From Diplonema japonicum (taxonomy: Eukaryota > Euglenozoa > Diplonemea > Diplonemida > Diplonemidae): 64,000 nucleotides of DNA. This document shows positions 18,433-30,900 of this stretch, piece after piece. The stretch lies in NCBI GenBank assembly GCA_964019335.1, contig OZ025653.1, positions 248,001-312,000 on the forward strand, read 5' to 3'. The notes beneath the pieces are model-generated. The model was not told where the DNA came from. It did not search any database and saw only the letters and a list, made by a program, of their open reading frames with translations. The position numbers and the translations under genes are program-made. The first letter of the stretch is position 1, and every line of letters starts with the position of its first letter.

Positions 18433-19824
18433 TCAGGGCTTAACAGATTTGACATACTTGACGTGGGCAATGCTAGACTCTACCAGGGCCCGTTCCCTCC
18501 CCACGTCCCCTTCGCTGAAGACATCTTGCAAGCAGGCAACTATGTCCTTCTCCCTTTCCCTGAAGCAGTAGTGCAGCAACCTACCTTGGAAAAGCTTTGT
18601 TTTAGAAATGCCACCTAGATATGTGAGAGATGTTGCATTGATTTGCATACTTGTTTCGGAGACCTCCTGTAAGAACTTGTCGAAGTCGGCAGCAGGTGCC
18701 TTGGCTGCCATGCGCAGCAGCTGATTGCATGTTAACAAGTTTGTCAATGGCGCCGTCTTTTCGGTGAAACGGAGAATGCTTCTGGCGATACTCAGGTGCT
18801 CGGCATTGTCGGGTCGATCATAGTGCATGAAGTCACGTCTCATGTACTGCTGGGTGGGGTTCTTGAAGGCCTCGCAGGTGACAGGCGTGGAGATGTTCTT
18901 CGCGACAATCGTGCTAGAACGGTGGTTACTAGGGTCGCCGCACACGGGGCATGGCATTCCCTTCCCGTTGGAGTACCACATGGCGGTGAGCGCTGCTGCC
19001 TTGCCATCGCCCCATTTCATTATGTAATTCGGGAAATTAATATCATTAGAAATTGCCGCTGTGAGGAGGAGCCGGTAAGGTAGGTTGCGTTCGACATAAC
19101 CCTGCCGAGCTTGCTCTGTGAGCAAGGCGTCGGCTTCGGGAAGATGCTCACCGTTGATGAAGATACGGGCTGCCAAGTCAAGAGACTCACGGGAAAGGAC
19201 AACACCCATAACATCAAGATCACGGAGAAGAGAACGGGTGATCTCAACAGGGATCGCCAAGCACCACACAGGGAAGTCGTTCAGGTTAAGTTTCTTAAGA
19301 CGGAGGTCGGCACCAAGTCGGGAGATAGAAAAGAGAAAACGAAGAAGACTCTTAACAAACAGACTGTCAAGTGGCACATTGTCAGCAGACATCCAGGACT
19401 GCAGGAGCCGCAGCCTCTTCACATTCAATTGAACGGAGTCATCGCTGGAAAGCGTCGCGCTAACGGCATCAGGCGATGCATTGACGTGATTAAGGGTGTC
19501 CCGGTACTGTCTTTCAAGGACACTCAGCATAACGCCAGCTACATGAACGTCGATCTTCATCCCCCACGAGCGGAAGTACGCCATTGCAGTGAAGACGCTC
19601 CCAGGGCACGCGGTTGCCTTCGTTTTCTCTGTTTCAATGCTTCGCAGCACTGCTTCTTTGAAGCCCTTCACAGGCGGCAGTCTTTCGCCAATCACATTTT
19701 TCAGAGTGCCTTTCAGATCTCCATTCCTCAACTCTTGCATGCTGCCATACAGAGTCTTACCCCCTTTGAACGAGCCTGCCCATGTGTGCAGTTTTATGAC
19801 TGCACGAACCCCTGGGGTTCCCAT
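18433..19824 (-). CDS. Unidentified helical protein with CPVCG motif
   Basis: 463 residues, no introns, family not recognised. The first ~270 residues have a helix-pair pattern with conserved-looking phrases (GSVFTAMAYFRSWGMKIDVH, LLRFLFSISRLGADL, EADALLTEQARQGY) resembling pentatricopeptide-type or other helical repeat proteins. A single CPVCGDPSNH motif near residue 300 could form half of a zinc site. There is no convincing membrane segment. The N-terminus (MGTPGVRAVIKLHTWAGSFK) is basic and could be a mitochondrial targeting peptide; a mitochondrial RNA or ribosome role is a guess. The ATG at 19824 is immediately preceded by CTTAG. Confidence 0.65.
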   Translation of the reverse strand: MGTPGVRAVIKLHTWAGSFKGGKTLYGSMQELRNGDLKGTLKNVIGERLPPVKGFKEAVLRSIETEKTKATACPGSVFTAMAYFRSWGMKIDVHVAGVMLSVLERQYRDTLNHVNASPDAVSATLSSDDSVQLNVKRLRLLQSWMSADNVPLDSLFVKSLLRFLFSISRLGADLRLKKLNLNDFPVWCLAIPVEITRSLLRDLDVMGVVLSRESLDLAARIFINGEHLPEADALLTEQARQGYVERNLPYRLLLTAAISNDINFPNYIMKWGDGKAAALTAMWYSNGKGMPCPVCGDPSNHRSSTIVAKNISTPVTCEAFKNPTQQYMRRDFMHYDRPDNAEHLSIARSILRFTEKTAPLTNLLTCNQLLRMAAKAPAADFDKFLQEVSETSMQINATSLTYLGGISKTKLFQGRLLHYCFREREKDIVACLQDVFSEGDVGRERALVESSIAHVKYVKSVKP

Positions 19825-19844
19825 CTAAGTACGGGGGGTGGGAT
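19825..19844 (-). other. Candidate trans-splice acceptor
   Basis: A C-rich tract ending in CGTACTTAG (G at 19825) touches the ATG at 19824. Confidence 0.45.
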
Positions 19845-20400
19845 TTAATTCAACGCGAAACGAAAAAACGAAATTCACGAAATGAAGGGAAAAAATTGTA
19901 GTTAGCAGCCACCGGCGTGAAGGGAAAGGAGAGAGAAAAAAAAAGGGGGAAAGAAAGAGGAAAACAAGGGCTCAAAAAAACAACAAAAGGGCGCCACACA
20001 AAAAAAAAAAGGCAGGGGGAGAAGATAAGCGGCCCCCCCTTTTTTTTTCTTTTGTTGCTCTTTTACCCTGTTTTTTTTTTAATTCTTCCTTTGTCCTTTC
20101 CCCCATTATTTTTTTTTCTCTCTTCTATTTCGCATTGTTCTTTAATTCTTCCTTGTTACCTTTCCCCCTCGCTTTTTTTTTTCTTTTTTTTTTTGGTCTC
20201 CCCACTCGAGGGATGAGATAAGACAACAAAAGGCACGGTAAAAATACCAACCATGAGTTGTAAAGAGAAAAAAAAAAAGAGGGAGGGGGTGAGGGGAGGG
20301 TAGATTGATACACAGTGATCTAGGAGGAAATTGATGAATCTCCAAAACGGTATGTTTTCTTTACTTTCAATAATAAATAATAATAAAAAAAGGGTGGAGT

Positions 20401-20513
20401 GCTAACTAGACCCCTAAGTTTTGGAAATCAAAAAAGCTAAATCTTCAGAAACTACTATGCTCCCCGCATTTATGAAACCTTGAGCTTTTCCCAAACTTAG
20501 GGGTCTAGTTAGC
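20401..20513. repeat. 113-bp palindromic MITE-like element
   Basis: Perfect 21-bp inverted repeats at 20401-20421 and 20493-20513 (outer bases GCTAACTAGACCCC) surround a 71-bp AT-rich centre. The copies are flanked by AGT on both sides (20398-20400 and 20514-20516), which could be a 3-bp target duplication. It lies in the 728-nt spacer 19825-20552, otherwise filled with A/G- and T-rich low complexity. A long RNA hairpin in a 3' UTR is the alternative reading. No coding capacity. Confidence 0.6.
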
Positions 20514-20552
20514 AGTTTCTCTCTAACAAAAAAAAAAATAGTATAGCCATTT

Positions 20553-20930
20553 TTAACGGTGCACTAGCGCCTTAGGGTTGTAGCACCATTCGTTCCCGTC
20601 AGCAAAGCGGACTTTAACTCCTTGTCGCCATTCTCCTACACCAGTTTCAATCGCCATGCAGTCCCAACCACATCTCTGTGTAATAAGTATTTTTTTTTTT
20701 TTTCTTTCTTCTTCTCTCGAGCATACCGAAGCGGGGCACGGATTCTTTCCGTAAAATGGGTATGAATGCAAGGCGTGCACTGCAGCAGGACACGGCATCA
20801 CCCGGACCATCATCCCTGGCCGCACCTCCCCAAGCTTAATCGGTTCAACCTTCCTACTTTTCTCCGGCCTGGGAATTTGAAAATCGTCCTCACGAGGCCT
20901 TTTATACCCCATCATCATCATCATTGTCAT
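20553..20930 (-). CDS. Small basic protein, probable two-exon gene
   Basis: Not recognised. Read without splicing it gives 125 residues. An in-frame 51-nt segment at 20726-20676 has a GTATG donor, an A13 tract and a CACAG acceptor, so the spliced product is probably 108 residues. The retained version would insert a Lys/Arg/Glu-rich string (about 17 residues) that looks non-native. The N-terminus is MTMMMMMGYKRPRED with a likely nuclear-localisation stretch; the middle has EVRPGMMVRVMPCPA, and the end has WRQGVKVRFADGNEWCYNP, which looks like a small beta-barrel (Tudor/SH3 or MIB-like) fold. The frame is open upstream only through poly-Phe sequence; I chose the ATG at 20930. Confidence 0.55.
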   Translation of the reverse strand: MTMMMMMGYKRPREDDFQIPRPEKSRKVEPIKLGEVRPGMMVRVMPCPAAVHALHSYPFYGKNPCPASVCSREEERKKKKILITQRCGWDCMAIETGVGEWRQGVKVRFADGNEWCYNPKALVHR

Positions 20931-21338
20931 TCTTTTTTTTTTTTTTCTTTTTTTTTTCCCCGGTGTAAACAAGGCCTTCAGAATTTCTTTTCTTTTCAGG
21001 GAAATGGAGGAAAAAAAAAAAAAAAAAAAAAAAAGAACAAACTTTTTTGTTTCCTTTTTTTTATTATTATTTCCCCCCCCTCTCCCAACGTCCGCTTCTT
21101 GCATTCACAGTTTGAAACGTTTCGGTTGCAGGTATCAGATGCCTTTGCGTAGATGGGTCTTTTCAAGCTCGAGAATTAAAAATAAAAAAATTAAAAATAA
21201 AACAAACCCGTGTAAAGCAACGACCACGACCCTGTAAAAAAGCCTTTTGTGGTTAAAAACCTTTGAAGACACTCTGGATCCAAAAAAAAAACTTTTAAAA
21301 AAAAAACCCCCCCCCGTAGTATTCACCCTTTTTGTGTT
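20931..21338. other. Intergenic spacer
   Basis: Homopolymer-rich, including A runs of over 20. No gene seen. Confidence 0.5.
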
Positions 21339-21566
21339 TTAAACAACGTTGTCGCCGCTTATCACCTTTTCGCTGACATAACCAGTGAAATTGACGCCCT
21401 CGTGGCAAATCTCCGCGGCTTCCTTCACCTGTGGGATGCATGCCCTGAATGCGTTCAGAAAGATGTAGAGGTATGCACAGAAGCTTGCGATAGGCCAGCT
21501 GATGAAGAACCAAATCAGCAGCCAAAGGACCTGATTGGCTCTTTTCGGGAGCTCGAGTAGTGCCAT
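21339..21566 (-). CDS. 75-residue small membrane protein
   Basis: One hydrophobic region at about residues 12-42 (VLWLLIWFFISWPIASFCAY then LYIFLNAF), long enough for one or two membrane helices, preceded by a short basic head (MALLELPKRANQ) and followed by a soluble tail (EAAEICHEGVNFTGYVSEKV). The pattern resembles small conserved eukaryotic membrane proteins of unknown function, but I cannot name it. The ATG at 21566 follows a poly(A) leader on the minus strand. Normal codon composition between homopolymer-rich flanks supports a real gene. Confidence 0.65.
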   Translation of the reverse strand: MALLELPKRANQVLWLLIWFFISWPIASFCAYLYIFLNAFRACIPQVKEAAEICHEGVNFTGYVSEKVISGDNVV

Positions 21567-21972
21567 GGTTTTTTTTTTTTTTTTTTTTTTTTCCTCTTTT
21601 TTTTTTTTTACCCCCGGATAAAAGGAAAAACCTTCGAGAAAAAGTAAATACAAAAAAAAACAAAAACAAAAACTTTTTTTTTTGTTAGGCTTGATAAACA
21701 CTTTTTTTCATTTTCCACGTTCCGGGGAGTGAGAAGGGTCTACAAATCGCAGAATAAAAAAAAAAAAGAGATAAAGGAGGCCAGTTTTGGTGGCGCCCTG
21801 CACAAGCACTACCGGCTTGATTGCAAGGAGAGCAAAAAAACAAAAAACATAAAAGAGAGAAACCGGCAGGCATAATATAAAAGTAATGAGAGGGGGGGGG
21901 AGGAACGGGATGAAAACTGGTAGAATCAAGCACGGTAAAGATTTCTTTTCTTTTCTTTTTTTTTTTTTTGCA
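21567..21972. other. Intergenic spacer
   Basis: Poly(T)- and A-rich spacer with no supported gene. It should include the 3' UTR of the giant AAA protein gene. Confidence 0.5.
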
Positions 21973-24900
21973 TCATTTCTTTTGCATCATTTCGCACCTC
22001 ACGGTTGCCCCCGGATCATAGAGGCCTACCACCAGATAAAGAGGCACTTTTGCACCATCGAAATCAGATATTCTAGATATGGTGTGGGTTTGTTTCTTAA
22101 GTTTCCCAGAAACGGTCCCAACCGAGAAGCAGATCTCTTTGCTAGTGACCTGCGCCTTAACTATGCAATCGTCTGTCGGCCATTCGCTGTTCATATTGGA
22201 CTTGTTTTCTCCAACAAGAGTCCCGTGGTTACTGTAGACCATTGACCCTTTGGTTCTGAATATCGGGGTGTTAAGGTCCTTAGTGGCCTCGCTAGAGAAG
22301 CCCACGTAGCACCCGTTGGTCTTACCATTGAATGTAAGGGTTAATTCGTACTCATCGTCTGGCTGGATCAGAAGCCCTCTTGCGTTCTTGAATTGTTTCT
22401 GTCCGCCAGATGTCAGCGTGCCGTCGTCGGATTTCTCTAGACCCTCCCCTACGGTCCAGTCACGGAACAACACAGCTTCCTGTTCTTCGCTGTCCTTCTT
22501 GGAACTTACTTTTGATGTAAACGTTGCCTTGCACCCGTCGGTGTACAACCCCACCAAAGGGTGCACAACTGGAGGTAGGTTTCCGAATTTTTCTGGTATC
22601 TCCGTGCCATCGATAGCAAATGCTAGTGTTCTGCTGTCCATATCCAATGTGCAGGTTACAACTGGACTTCCTGAAAAGGACGGGTGTTCGAAGTTTTCAC
22701 TTCCGTGGGAGGCCTTTCCGTGGTTGCTTATGACCCACGTCGTTGGCTTTCTGTACAGCGTTGAGTTCAGAACACAGTCTTCCGTGCACACCCCAACGGT
22801 GGAACCATTTACACCACCGTCAATCGTGACGTTCCACACGTGCACCCCTTGTGAGATGGGGCCTCGCATGGCTGCTGCGTAAGAGTTTCTCGTCATTTTG
22901 AGGGTGTCACCCGACACGTCCATGTCTGGGGACTTTTTAATCCACCCCTTTTCCTCCTCTACCGTGTATGGCTTGCACTCTATGATACCGTGGCCATTGG
23001 ACACAAAAGGTACAATACCAGTAGGTGCGTCTATCGTTTCCACACGCAGCACCTTGCCGTTCACACCAAACATGACTTGGTTCTTGCCGATGTCCACGAA
23101 CACGCAGACAAGCATGTTTGAGGGAAGCTTGCGCCGCTCACCTTCGATGTCGTGCTGCAGGCCATCTTCGTCTGACACAATTTTCACCGGTGTGCACACC
23201 AAACCTTTCCCTCCTGCATGGATGAACCCTATTGTCGTCTCTCTTCTGTTTTTGGTATCCTCCGGAATCGGCGTGAATGACCACATGCGTTTCAAATCAG
23301 TATTGTGAGGTATCTTGTGCCCACTGCAATCGCCGATAACAATGTGCCGTCCGAGTTCGTCAAAGGGGTTCTTTGCAAAGCTTGGTATTGGAAAGCTTAC
23401 GTTTCTAAGCTGGCTAAAAGCCGGAGTAGAGATTTTCATGAACTCCAGTGTAATGAAGTATTTCCACCCTGACCACGGGCACTCGCTGCCTTCACTGAAC
23501 GTCCTTGAGTCTTGGACACTCATCACGCCCTTTTCTTTGGCCTCCTTGAGGCAGGACATCTTCCATTCCACATCCTGCGAAGACTTACTCAGTTGTGGGT
23601 TTCCGGTGAGCACGACATGTTGTGATTCAACACTTGAATCGCTGAAGGGTTTGCCCTTTTTGAGCAGACGCTCTTTGAACTCCTCCGGCTTCTCGTCTGT
23701 CTCGGAGACCTCTAATGAAAGGCGTATAAGGTAGCCGTTGCTCTTTGACAACCCATTCCTTAGTGCGTCTGCGTTAACCGACACCTGCTGGTAAGTGGTC
23801 TTCGCGTCTGCATCCAAGGGCCCACGTACCACCTCCACCCCCGAATCTTGATCCCATAGGCTGTTGTCATACACAAGATTCCTCCCACCTACGACAGTGA
23901 CTCCCGTTGTAGTTTCAATATCTTCCTCATCTGGAAGCAAGGTGACCTCGCCACCTTTATCTGTAAAGCAAACCATTAGCTGTGCCTCTTCCATTTCGTG
24001 GCTCAGTTCCTGTGTCTTGTTGCCCGCCTGCAACTTTACCTTTTTGGTGTCCATATTTAAGGTCACCACAACCAGACCCGATCCCACTTCGAAGAAAACA
24101 GCTGCGTCCTTCGTTAGCTTTGTAATGTCCACCACAAGGTGTACCTTGCTGCTTCCAATCCCAATCTCCATGCCCCCTGTCACATTGAGCTTCCATCTGA
24201 CCTGCCCTTTCGTCACGACTGTCTCTCCGAGCACCAAGCCACGGATGTTTGCAGGTACGTTGTGGGCGGCCAGCTTTGCTGAAAAGCCTTCGACCTTTAT
24301 GGGGATGTGGTGTCGACCCCAGAACACCTGCTCTTCCTCCACTTCCACCTTCCCAGCCTCCGTCATTGCAGGGGGTGCGTAGGGGCCTTGCATGAACCTT
24401 GCTAGCCCGTGTCCCAACAGCTCCGGTGCTGTCACAGACAGAGCCTTCGGCATTGCCATGTGGATGTAGGCATCAAGGCCCACTCCAATTGTCTCGATGC
24501 TGTTTGCATCACATATGTGCAGCGCGCCAGCAATGTCAGGGTCTGTGAGAGGGGTACCACCAGGGGTGACAACAAACATGTACTTTTTCTTCCCCTTCAT
24601 TTCATTCAGTAGCGACGCCGTTAGCTTCAAAGGGTCACCCAGGTCACCTGATGCGTCGCCAGTGCCCTTCAACCTCGCCATGGCACTGACGAATGCGTGC
24701 ACAGAGTAATTGTCCCACTCACCTGATGTGTGCACACATGTGGTCTCCGACCCGTGGTACAGGACGACGGTGGGGTCCAGATCGACAGCTGCGATACTGC
24801 TGCGAAGGTGAGCGAAGAGCCGTACGAAGGTCCCTACGCGTGAGTCGGAGATGCATGCAGCATCGAAGGCGATGGCAACGCTGTACGAGCGTCGCCCACC

Positions 24901-27900
24901 AGCGCTCCTGCGTGCAAACACTTTGTTGTAAGTGAAGTTCGTCGTCATGGCCTTGATCAAACCAGGGATGTGAAGCTCCACGCCGCTGCTGGCTGCCTCT
25001 GCTCTCGTGAACACGTTATGCGGAAGAAGTGAGGACAAGGCATCAAGGCTGGACTCCAGAGGTGCGTAGGAGAACACGTTGCAAAGCTCGTGAGTTGGAT
25101 CGATGACGTTCTTAATGGCACCTCGTAGGTCATCACACTGTGACTGTGCAGTGCTTAACAATCCATCTGCAAGCTTTGTGGCAACCATCTTGACTGGGGG
25201 CATGCCCTCTGATGTTGCTGCGATTTGCTCTTTCGGGTACTCCAGCTCCGCCACTATTTTGCTGACGGTTGAGGTGGGGATCTCAAAGTCGTGAATCACA
25301 GCAAGTTTTGCTTCTGTGTTCTTTGACCGTCTGTTGACCAACCGCCGCAGCCTGCTCACACCCTGGCTGGCATCGTGAAGGACGCGTTCCAAGAAGGGCC
25401 TCAAAGTTTGGTCATCCCAGCAAACCATCTCCGCTAGTGTCAAACCAATCTCCAGCGTCTTCGTCTTAGGGTTCATATTCAGGCTATCGACTTTAAGCAA
25501 GCAGAACGGCGGCAGCAGGACCTCTTCCTCTTCAGCGTAGGCGCTGATGAACTTCATTTCAAGCCCACGTTTAACTTCCTTTATCGTGAACGCTACCTTC
25601 TTCCCGTCACCAAAGCAGAACTCGTCCACACGCCTTCTGCTTGTGCTCGTGGCAGCGGGCCAGCCTTGCAGCTTGCCGGCCTCCCAAGACTTGAAGGCCT
25701 CCATGGTCGGCGTGTCGACGTTCAACCCGCGGTACACAGTCGTTGAGTCGATGTCTTCACACAACGTGAGGAGCAAGCAGATGAATTTAATCCACTGCTT
25801 GATGACCAACCTTGCCTCCAGCTTCACATTTTCATCTTTCGATATTGCCTGTCGCATCGCTTTGTTGATGATCGAGTACAACGTGGGGTTACGTGTATTC
25901 CCCACACGTGCCTTGTAGTCCCTGAAGGGCTTATTGTCTTCTTTCGTTCCCGCAGGGCTCCACTTTGGGACGTTTTCGTACCCCATAGCACTATCAATGT
26001 CAGGCCCCTCCATCGTGTAGAGTCTCATACACAGCATGTGTACGGGAGTCAAGTGCTCATAGCACTTCTTGTACAACATGCACTGATGGTCGACGAGATT
26101 AAACAGCGCTGCACTTTTCCGTGTGTTCTCCGGTGATTTCAGATTATCCAATAGCTCTTCGACCACGCCCTTGCCGGACTCGTTTGACCACATTTGCGAC
26201 AGCTCGTTTGCCAGGCTAAGCAGTTCTTTTTTGTCCCAGGCCTCGAAGTCTTCGTTCTGCGACCGTTCGATCATTTTTTCCTGCTTCAGGTTTGCGAGGC
26301 AGGCATCCTGCAGCTTCTTGATGTTACCAGGAATAGGGATCTTGTCGACACCCCCATTGATGCCTTGGCTTTCGTCCATATTCCCCGTGACTTTTGCGTC
26401 ATCATCAGCACTGTCGTCGTCGTACGAGTCATAGTCCATGTAGTCATAGCCCGTGTCCATCTCGTCTTCTTCTTTTACTGGAAGCGGCGGCGGCGGCGGT
26501 GTCGGTGGCTTCGGCGGTTCCTTGTCTCTCGCTGGTGTGCTGCTCTTACGCTTCGGTCTCCAGTTCAACACATAAGCCTCGGCCAATATCTCACGCAGGT
26601 TGTGTCTCAAAGCCGCCTCCGACTTCGGGAGCAGCTGGGAGTAGGTGCTGAGAAGATTTGAACACAGCAAGAACACCGAGCTGTGCGTCGTTGAGTACGA
26701 CGCGATGTCATCTTTCCACCTCTCCAAGCAGTGTTGCAGCACGCGCACGCACACATCAGAAGAGATCACCTGCGCCCGTTTGTGGAAGCACGAAAAAACG
26801 TATTGCCAGAAGCGGATGTCTGCGGAATCCGGATCCAAACAGCTGAACAGCACGTTAGGAAGGCCACTGTTGTCGACAAGGCTCCTAAAGGTACCAGATC
26901 CTGCTTCCACCTCTGTATCAGCCCCAAACGGCTTCACAGCCAACCTGACTACCCTGTTCAGGAAAGCGGTCGACAGCTTTGCTGCATGCTTGCGTGTCGG
27001 GTTTGCCGTAAAAAACATCCTGAAGTTCTTGTGGATCCCATTCTCCTTCGTGGCCTTCACTTCATCATCACCACGCTCTGTCAAAGTGAACGTCGCGTCA
27101 GCCTCCAGTAGGGAGTTCAGCCGCTCAATGGCTGCAGGTTGTGCCCAGTCTATGTTGTCCAACAGCACCCAGTCACCCTCTTGCATGGCATGTATGAGCT
27201 GCGACTCGGCAAAATGGAAGCTCGTTACCTCAATCTTTTTGTGTAGCTCCTCCAGCCTCTTAGCACTCGGCCCCCAGATCGTTCCCTGCAGAGCTGCACA
27301 CACCTCGAGTGTAGAAGTTACGAGCCTCGTTCTATACCCCTTACCCCTTGAGAGCATATCAAGATGCTTTAGCAGCACGTCTCGCAGCTGAGCTACCTTG
27401 TCCTCGTGGGCTTTCCTTTTTTCTTTCTCTTCTTCCCCTTCTTCGGCAGGAGATTCGGGTATCTTCGCGGAGATAAAAGCAGCTGCAATCCTACTCGCTT
27501 CGCAGCCCAGCGACTCATACAGGTCGTACGGTGTGCTTTCAGTGAGCCCGTTCCACGGCACCCACATCCCAAGGAGTTCACTTATCTCTGTGTTCGGTGT
27601 GATTGGAATGATGCGCAGCCTCTGCCCGCATATCCTTGCGAGCTCCCTAACAAGTGCTGTCTTTCCTGATGCCGTCGGGCCCTCCAGAAGTACCGCGAGA
27701 GAAGAACCCGATGCGGATGCTAGTGCAGACAGCCTGTGCCTGAGTTCCCCTGAAGGAGGGAGCGGTGCGCAGTTGCTCTCATGCGATGAGCGGAGCATTC
27801 CTGCTTGCCCAAACATCACGACACCTCCGTGTCCCAGGGCAACAATGCTGGGCGCAGGGTTCATGTGAGCCTTCATGCTCTTCGCCATGTTTGCCAGCAC

Positions 27901-30900
27901 CTCCGACACTGTCGCCCTATCTTGCGGGGAGGGATATCGCCACTTGTAGATCACCTCGATCACTTGCACGAAGAATTCTTTTATCTTGTCGATTTGGACC
28001 CCTTCAGGCTTCAACTTCAGTGCTGCGTTGCTGTTCTTCCCCAATCTCGCCTCCAGTAGCAGGATCACTTTCTCTAGTGTTCTTAGGTTCACGATGCTTG
28101 TGTATGTCTCCCTGTCCACCCCTAGCTTCCCTTGCTGCAATAAGTTCGTGACGCTACTGTGCACATATGCAAGCTGTTTAAAGAGCTCGTTCTCCAACTC
28201 CTGGTTCCCTTCGAGGTCCAGAGTCGAGCAGAACTTGTGCCGCGCGATGTGGAGCCCCTCACTGCATTCCAGGTCGTGCAGTGTCAGCACAGTGAAGAGA
28301 TCCTTCACCGAGGGCGGCAAGTGGGAGCGTCCACCCCCGACTTTTGCAGGGTTCACGGCAGCAAAAAATCGGATGTGTTTCAGGGTGCACTTCTCGCGGG
28401 TTCCTGGTATGATTCTCTCGTCGGCACCCTCCTCGAGCAGGGGGCTCAGGACTTGTTGCACTTCGGGCGGCGCTAAGTTTAGCTCGTCGAGAAGTATCCA
28501 GTATTCGAGGTTCTCCTTTGCCTTCCTTAATGCGGCCCCAAGCTGGCCCTCACGTCTCTTGAACACACGCACACCGCCCTCCATTGTAGGGATTGGAGCT
28601 CCAAACAAATGCGCTGTTGTCGTCCCCGCACTGAACTGCACACGCACAAACTCGCATCCTAATAGCTTTGCTGTGCTCTCGACGATAAAGCTCTTCCCGA
28701 TCCCAGGGACTCCCTCTAGCAGCATGGGTATACGCAGCGTGCTCGCTGCAAACACGCTTGAGAGGTTTTTCAGCATCGATGAGATGGGCACCATGGAAGT
28801 CCTCTGCAACCGCTTCGCTACATTTGCGGGGTCAAAGCATCTTGCGACACCCAGGACCTGCCCTGCATGAATCTCCAGTACGTTGTCACCTTCGCGCAGC
28901 TTAACGTAGTCACTCATTGTGCTGTGCTGTGGTAGGTCATCCGCGGGGAGCAACCTCAACGACCGCTCCGCCACCCCTGCATCCCATGCAAGTGGTTCGA
29001 GATCTCTGGGGCTTAGTACTAGTTGAAACAAATGCTTCGCACCGAGCACGAACGCACCGAACTCATCAATTCCTGCCAGCTGCGGGTATTGTGCTACGAA
29101 CTTAGCTAATCTCAGCATCTTTCTTAACGTTGTATTAGGTAGGACTTTCATTATGCTCTTTGCCAGAAGCTCTGCAGCTGCCAGCCCACCAAGCAGACTT
29201 TTAAGCACCTCTGTGTGGAATGTGCTAGTTGCAGTGACATACGTTGCGTGTCGTCCTCGCTGTAAGAGAAGCACCTAATCGCAGTAAAAGAGCGGAACAC
29301 AGAGGGAAGACTGTAAGCAACAGGGCATGTCGCTGTCAGAACTAATGGAACCTTCGTTTTCAGGGGGACACTGGCACCTGTGCTTTTGTGATGATGCATG
29401 TATGTATGTCATATACCTGGTGGCGCAAAAATGCCCAAGGGGAGCTCTCTGTTATGGAAGACGTCGCGCAGTGAGATGAACAACTGCGGGTCAGGCAGGT
29501 TCGCCGCCTTCAAAAGAATACCGCACCCCTGTTTTGCTGCGTCCGAAAGGGGGCCATCTTTCACGGCGAATACGGTCGAGCCTTTCTCCCCTTCCAGCTT
29601 GTTAGCAACGGCTTTTAATCGACACAGGGTTTCTGCCCAGCCGTCTAGCCCTCCCTCCTTCTTGCTGTTCCTCTCCGCCAGCAACGCCTCCTCGTCAGCT
29701 ACTGCTTTCACGTAGTCAGACTGCGAAAAGGGGTGGATGCTGCCCACCAAGTCGCCCTCCTCCGTAGAACACGTGAGGTGTATTGTCTCAATGTCCTTGC
29801 CGATGATGGCACAAAATACTTTCGCAGCTAGACTCTTACAGCTAGTGGGGCCAACCAGTAGAGCAGGCTCGTCGGCGGCGCACATATGTGCAATCAACAC
29901 GATGACGTCCTTTATCAGCTGCACAGAAGTCCCCGCCAAAGGGTGCCGCGACATCGCACCCTCGAACACACACCGCAGGCCCCCGGTGGTAAAACTCACT
30001 TTTCCATCCGCTTCGGTGATACTGCCGCCTTCGTTGGCAGCCAGTGACAGGGCACCAGATTCTTCGGTACTAAGAAGACCTAGCTCACTAAAGCTGCTGC
30101 ACAAACTTCCAAGAGTGCTTGATCTCTCCTTCTTCGACTTTGCTGAAGACAATAATGAGGCTGTGTAGCACAGGCACCACCGGAACTCAAAGGACGCATC
30201 TGCCCGTGTCGCCTCCAGCCTGTCCATCCGGTGTAGCACTTTCTTCAAATATCTCACGTTCATAGGCAAGCCACGTTCAGGGAAGAGAACTATTGCGTCG
30301 GCCACCTTCTCGCGGCTGCTGCCACCCAGGAGAGCGAGGTAATCTGCCTTTTTCGGCATCGGTAGTGTTATCTTGACGAACTTAGAAGCAAACTTACTCG
30401 CCATCTTCTCAGCCTCACTCGAGGCACACTCACCTACTATGCAAAAACCAGAAGCGGCGGGCAGGGGTGTGTCTTCTCCTGGTCTGGACAGCATCCCTGT
30501 GTCAATGAGTGCCATGAGCTGTGACTGCACTGCCCCGGGAAGCAGATCCAAGCCCGCAATTGTGAAAATCTTTCCCTCTTTAAGCGCACGGAGCAAGGGG
30601 CCATCTACTTCATTGATGGAAATCTGAGCCTTCTCTGAGCTCCTGGGCAGGATAGTACCCAGCCATTCACTCAGTGAAGAGCGCGGGGTTGCTATCACTG
30701 TCTCGATTTCACGCAGAAGCAGTTCGCTGATGTTCCAGTGGTAGTCATCAATGACGACAACAGGGATGCCCTGGTGAAGGCACCACGTGATGCGTTGCGA
30801 GACAGGGCCTAGAGAGGGCGCCGAAGACTCCAGCTTCCCTGAGACGTCGAGAATAGCTCGCATGGACGGGGAGCCCCGAGACCTGATGGCAGCCACGTAG

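Noticed and set aside
22316-28870. Long plus-strand frames across the giant gene
   Set aside because: They are antisense shadows of a coding sequence with clear AAA and SPRY motifs on the minus strand.
29151-29399. Separate small gene between the two parts of the giant protein
   Set aside because: Its frame is the middle exon of the giant gene, and both flanking introns have proper splice sites.
29211-29416. A single 206-nt intron in the giant gene
   Set aside because: Frame-compatible, but far longer than any other intron here; two short introns with an exon matching AAA sequence explain it better.
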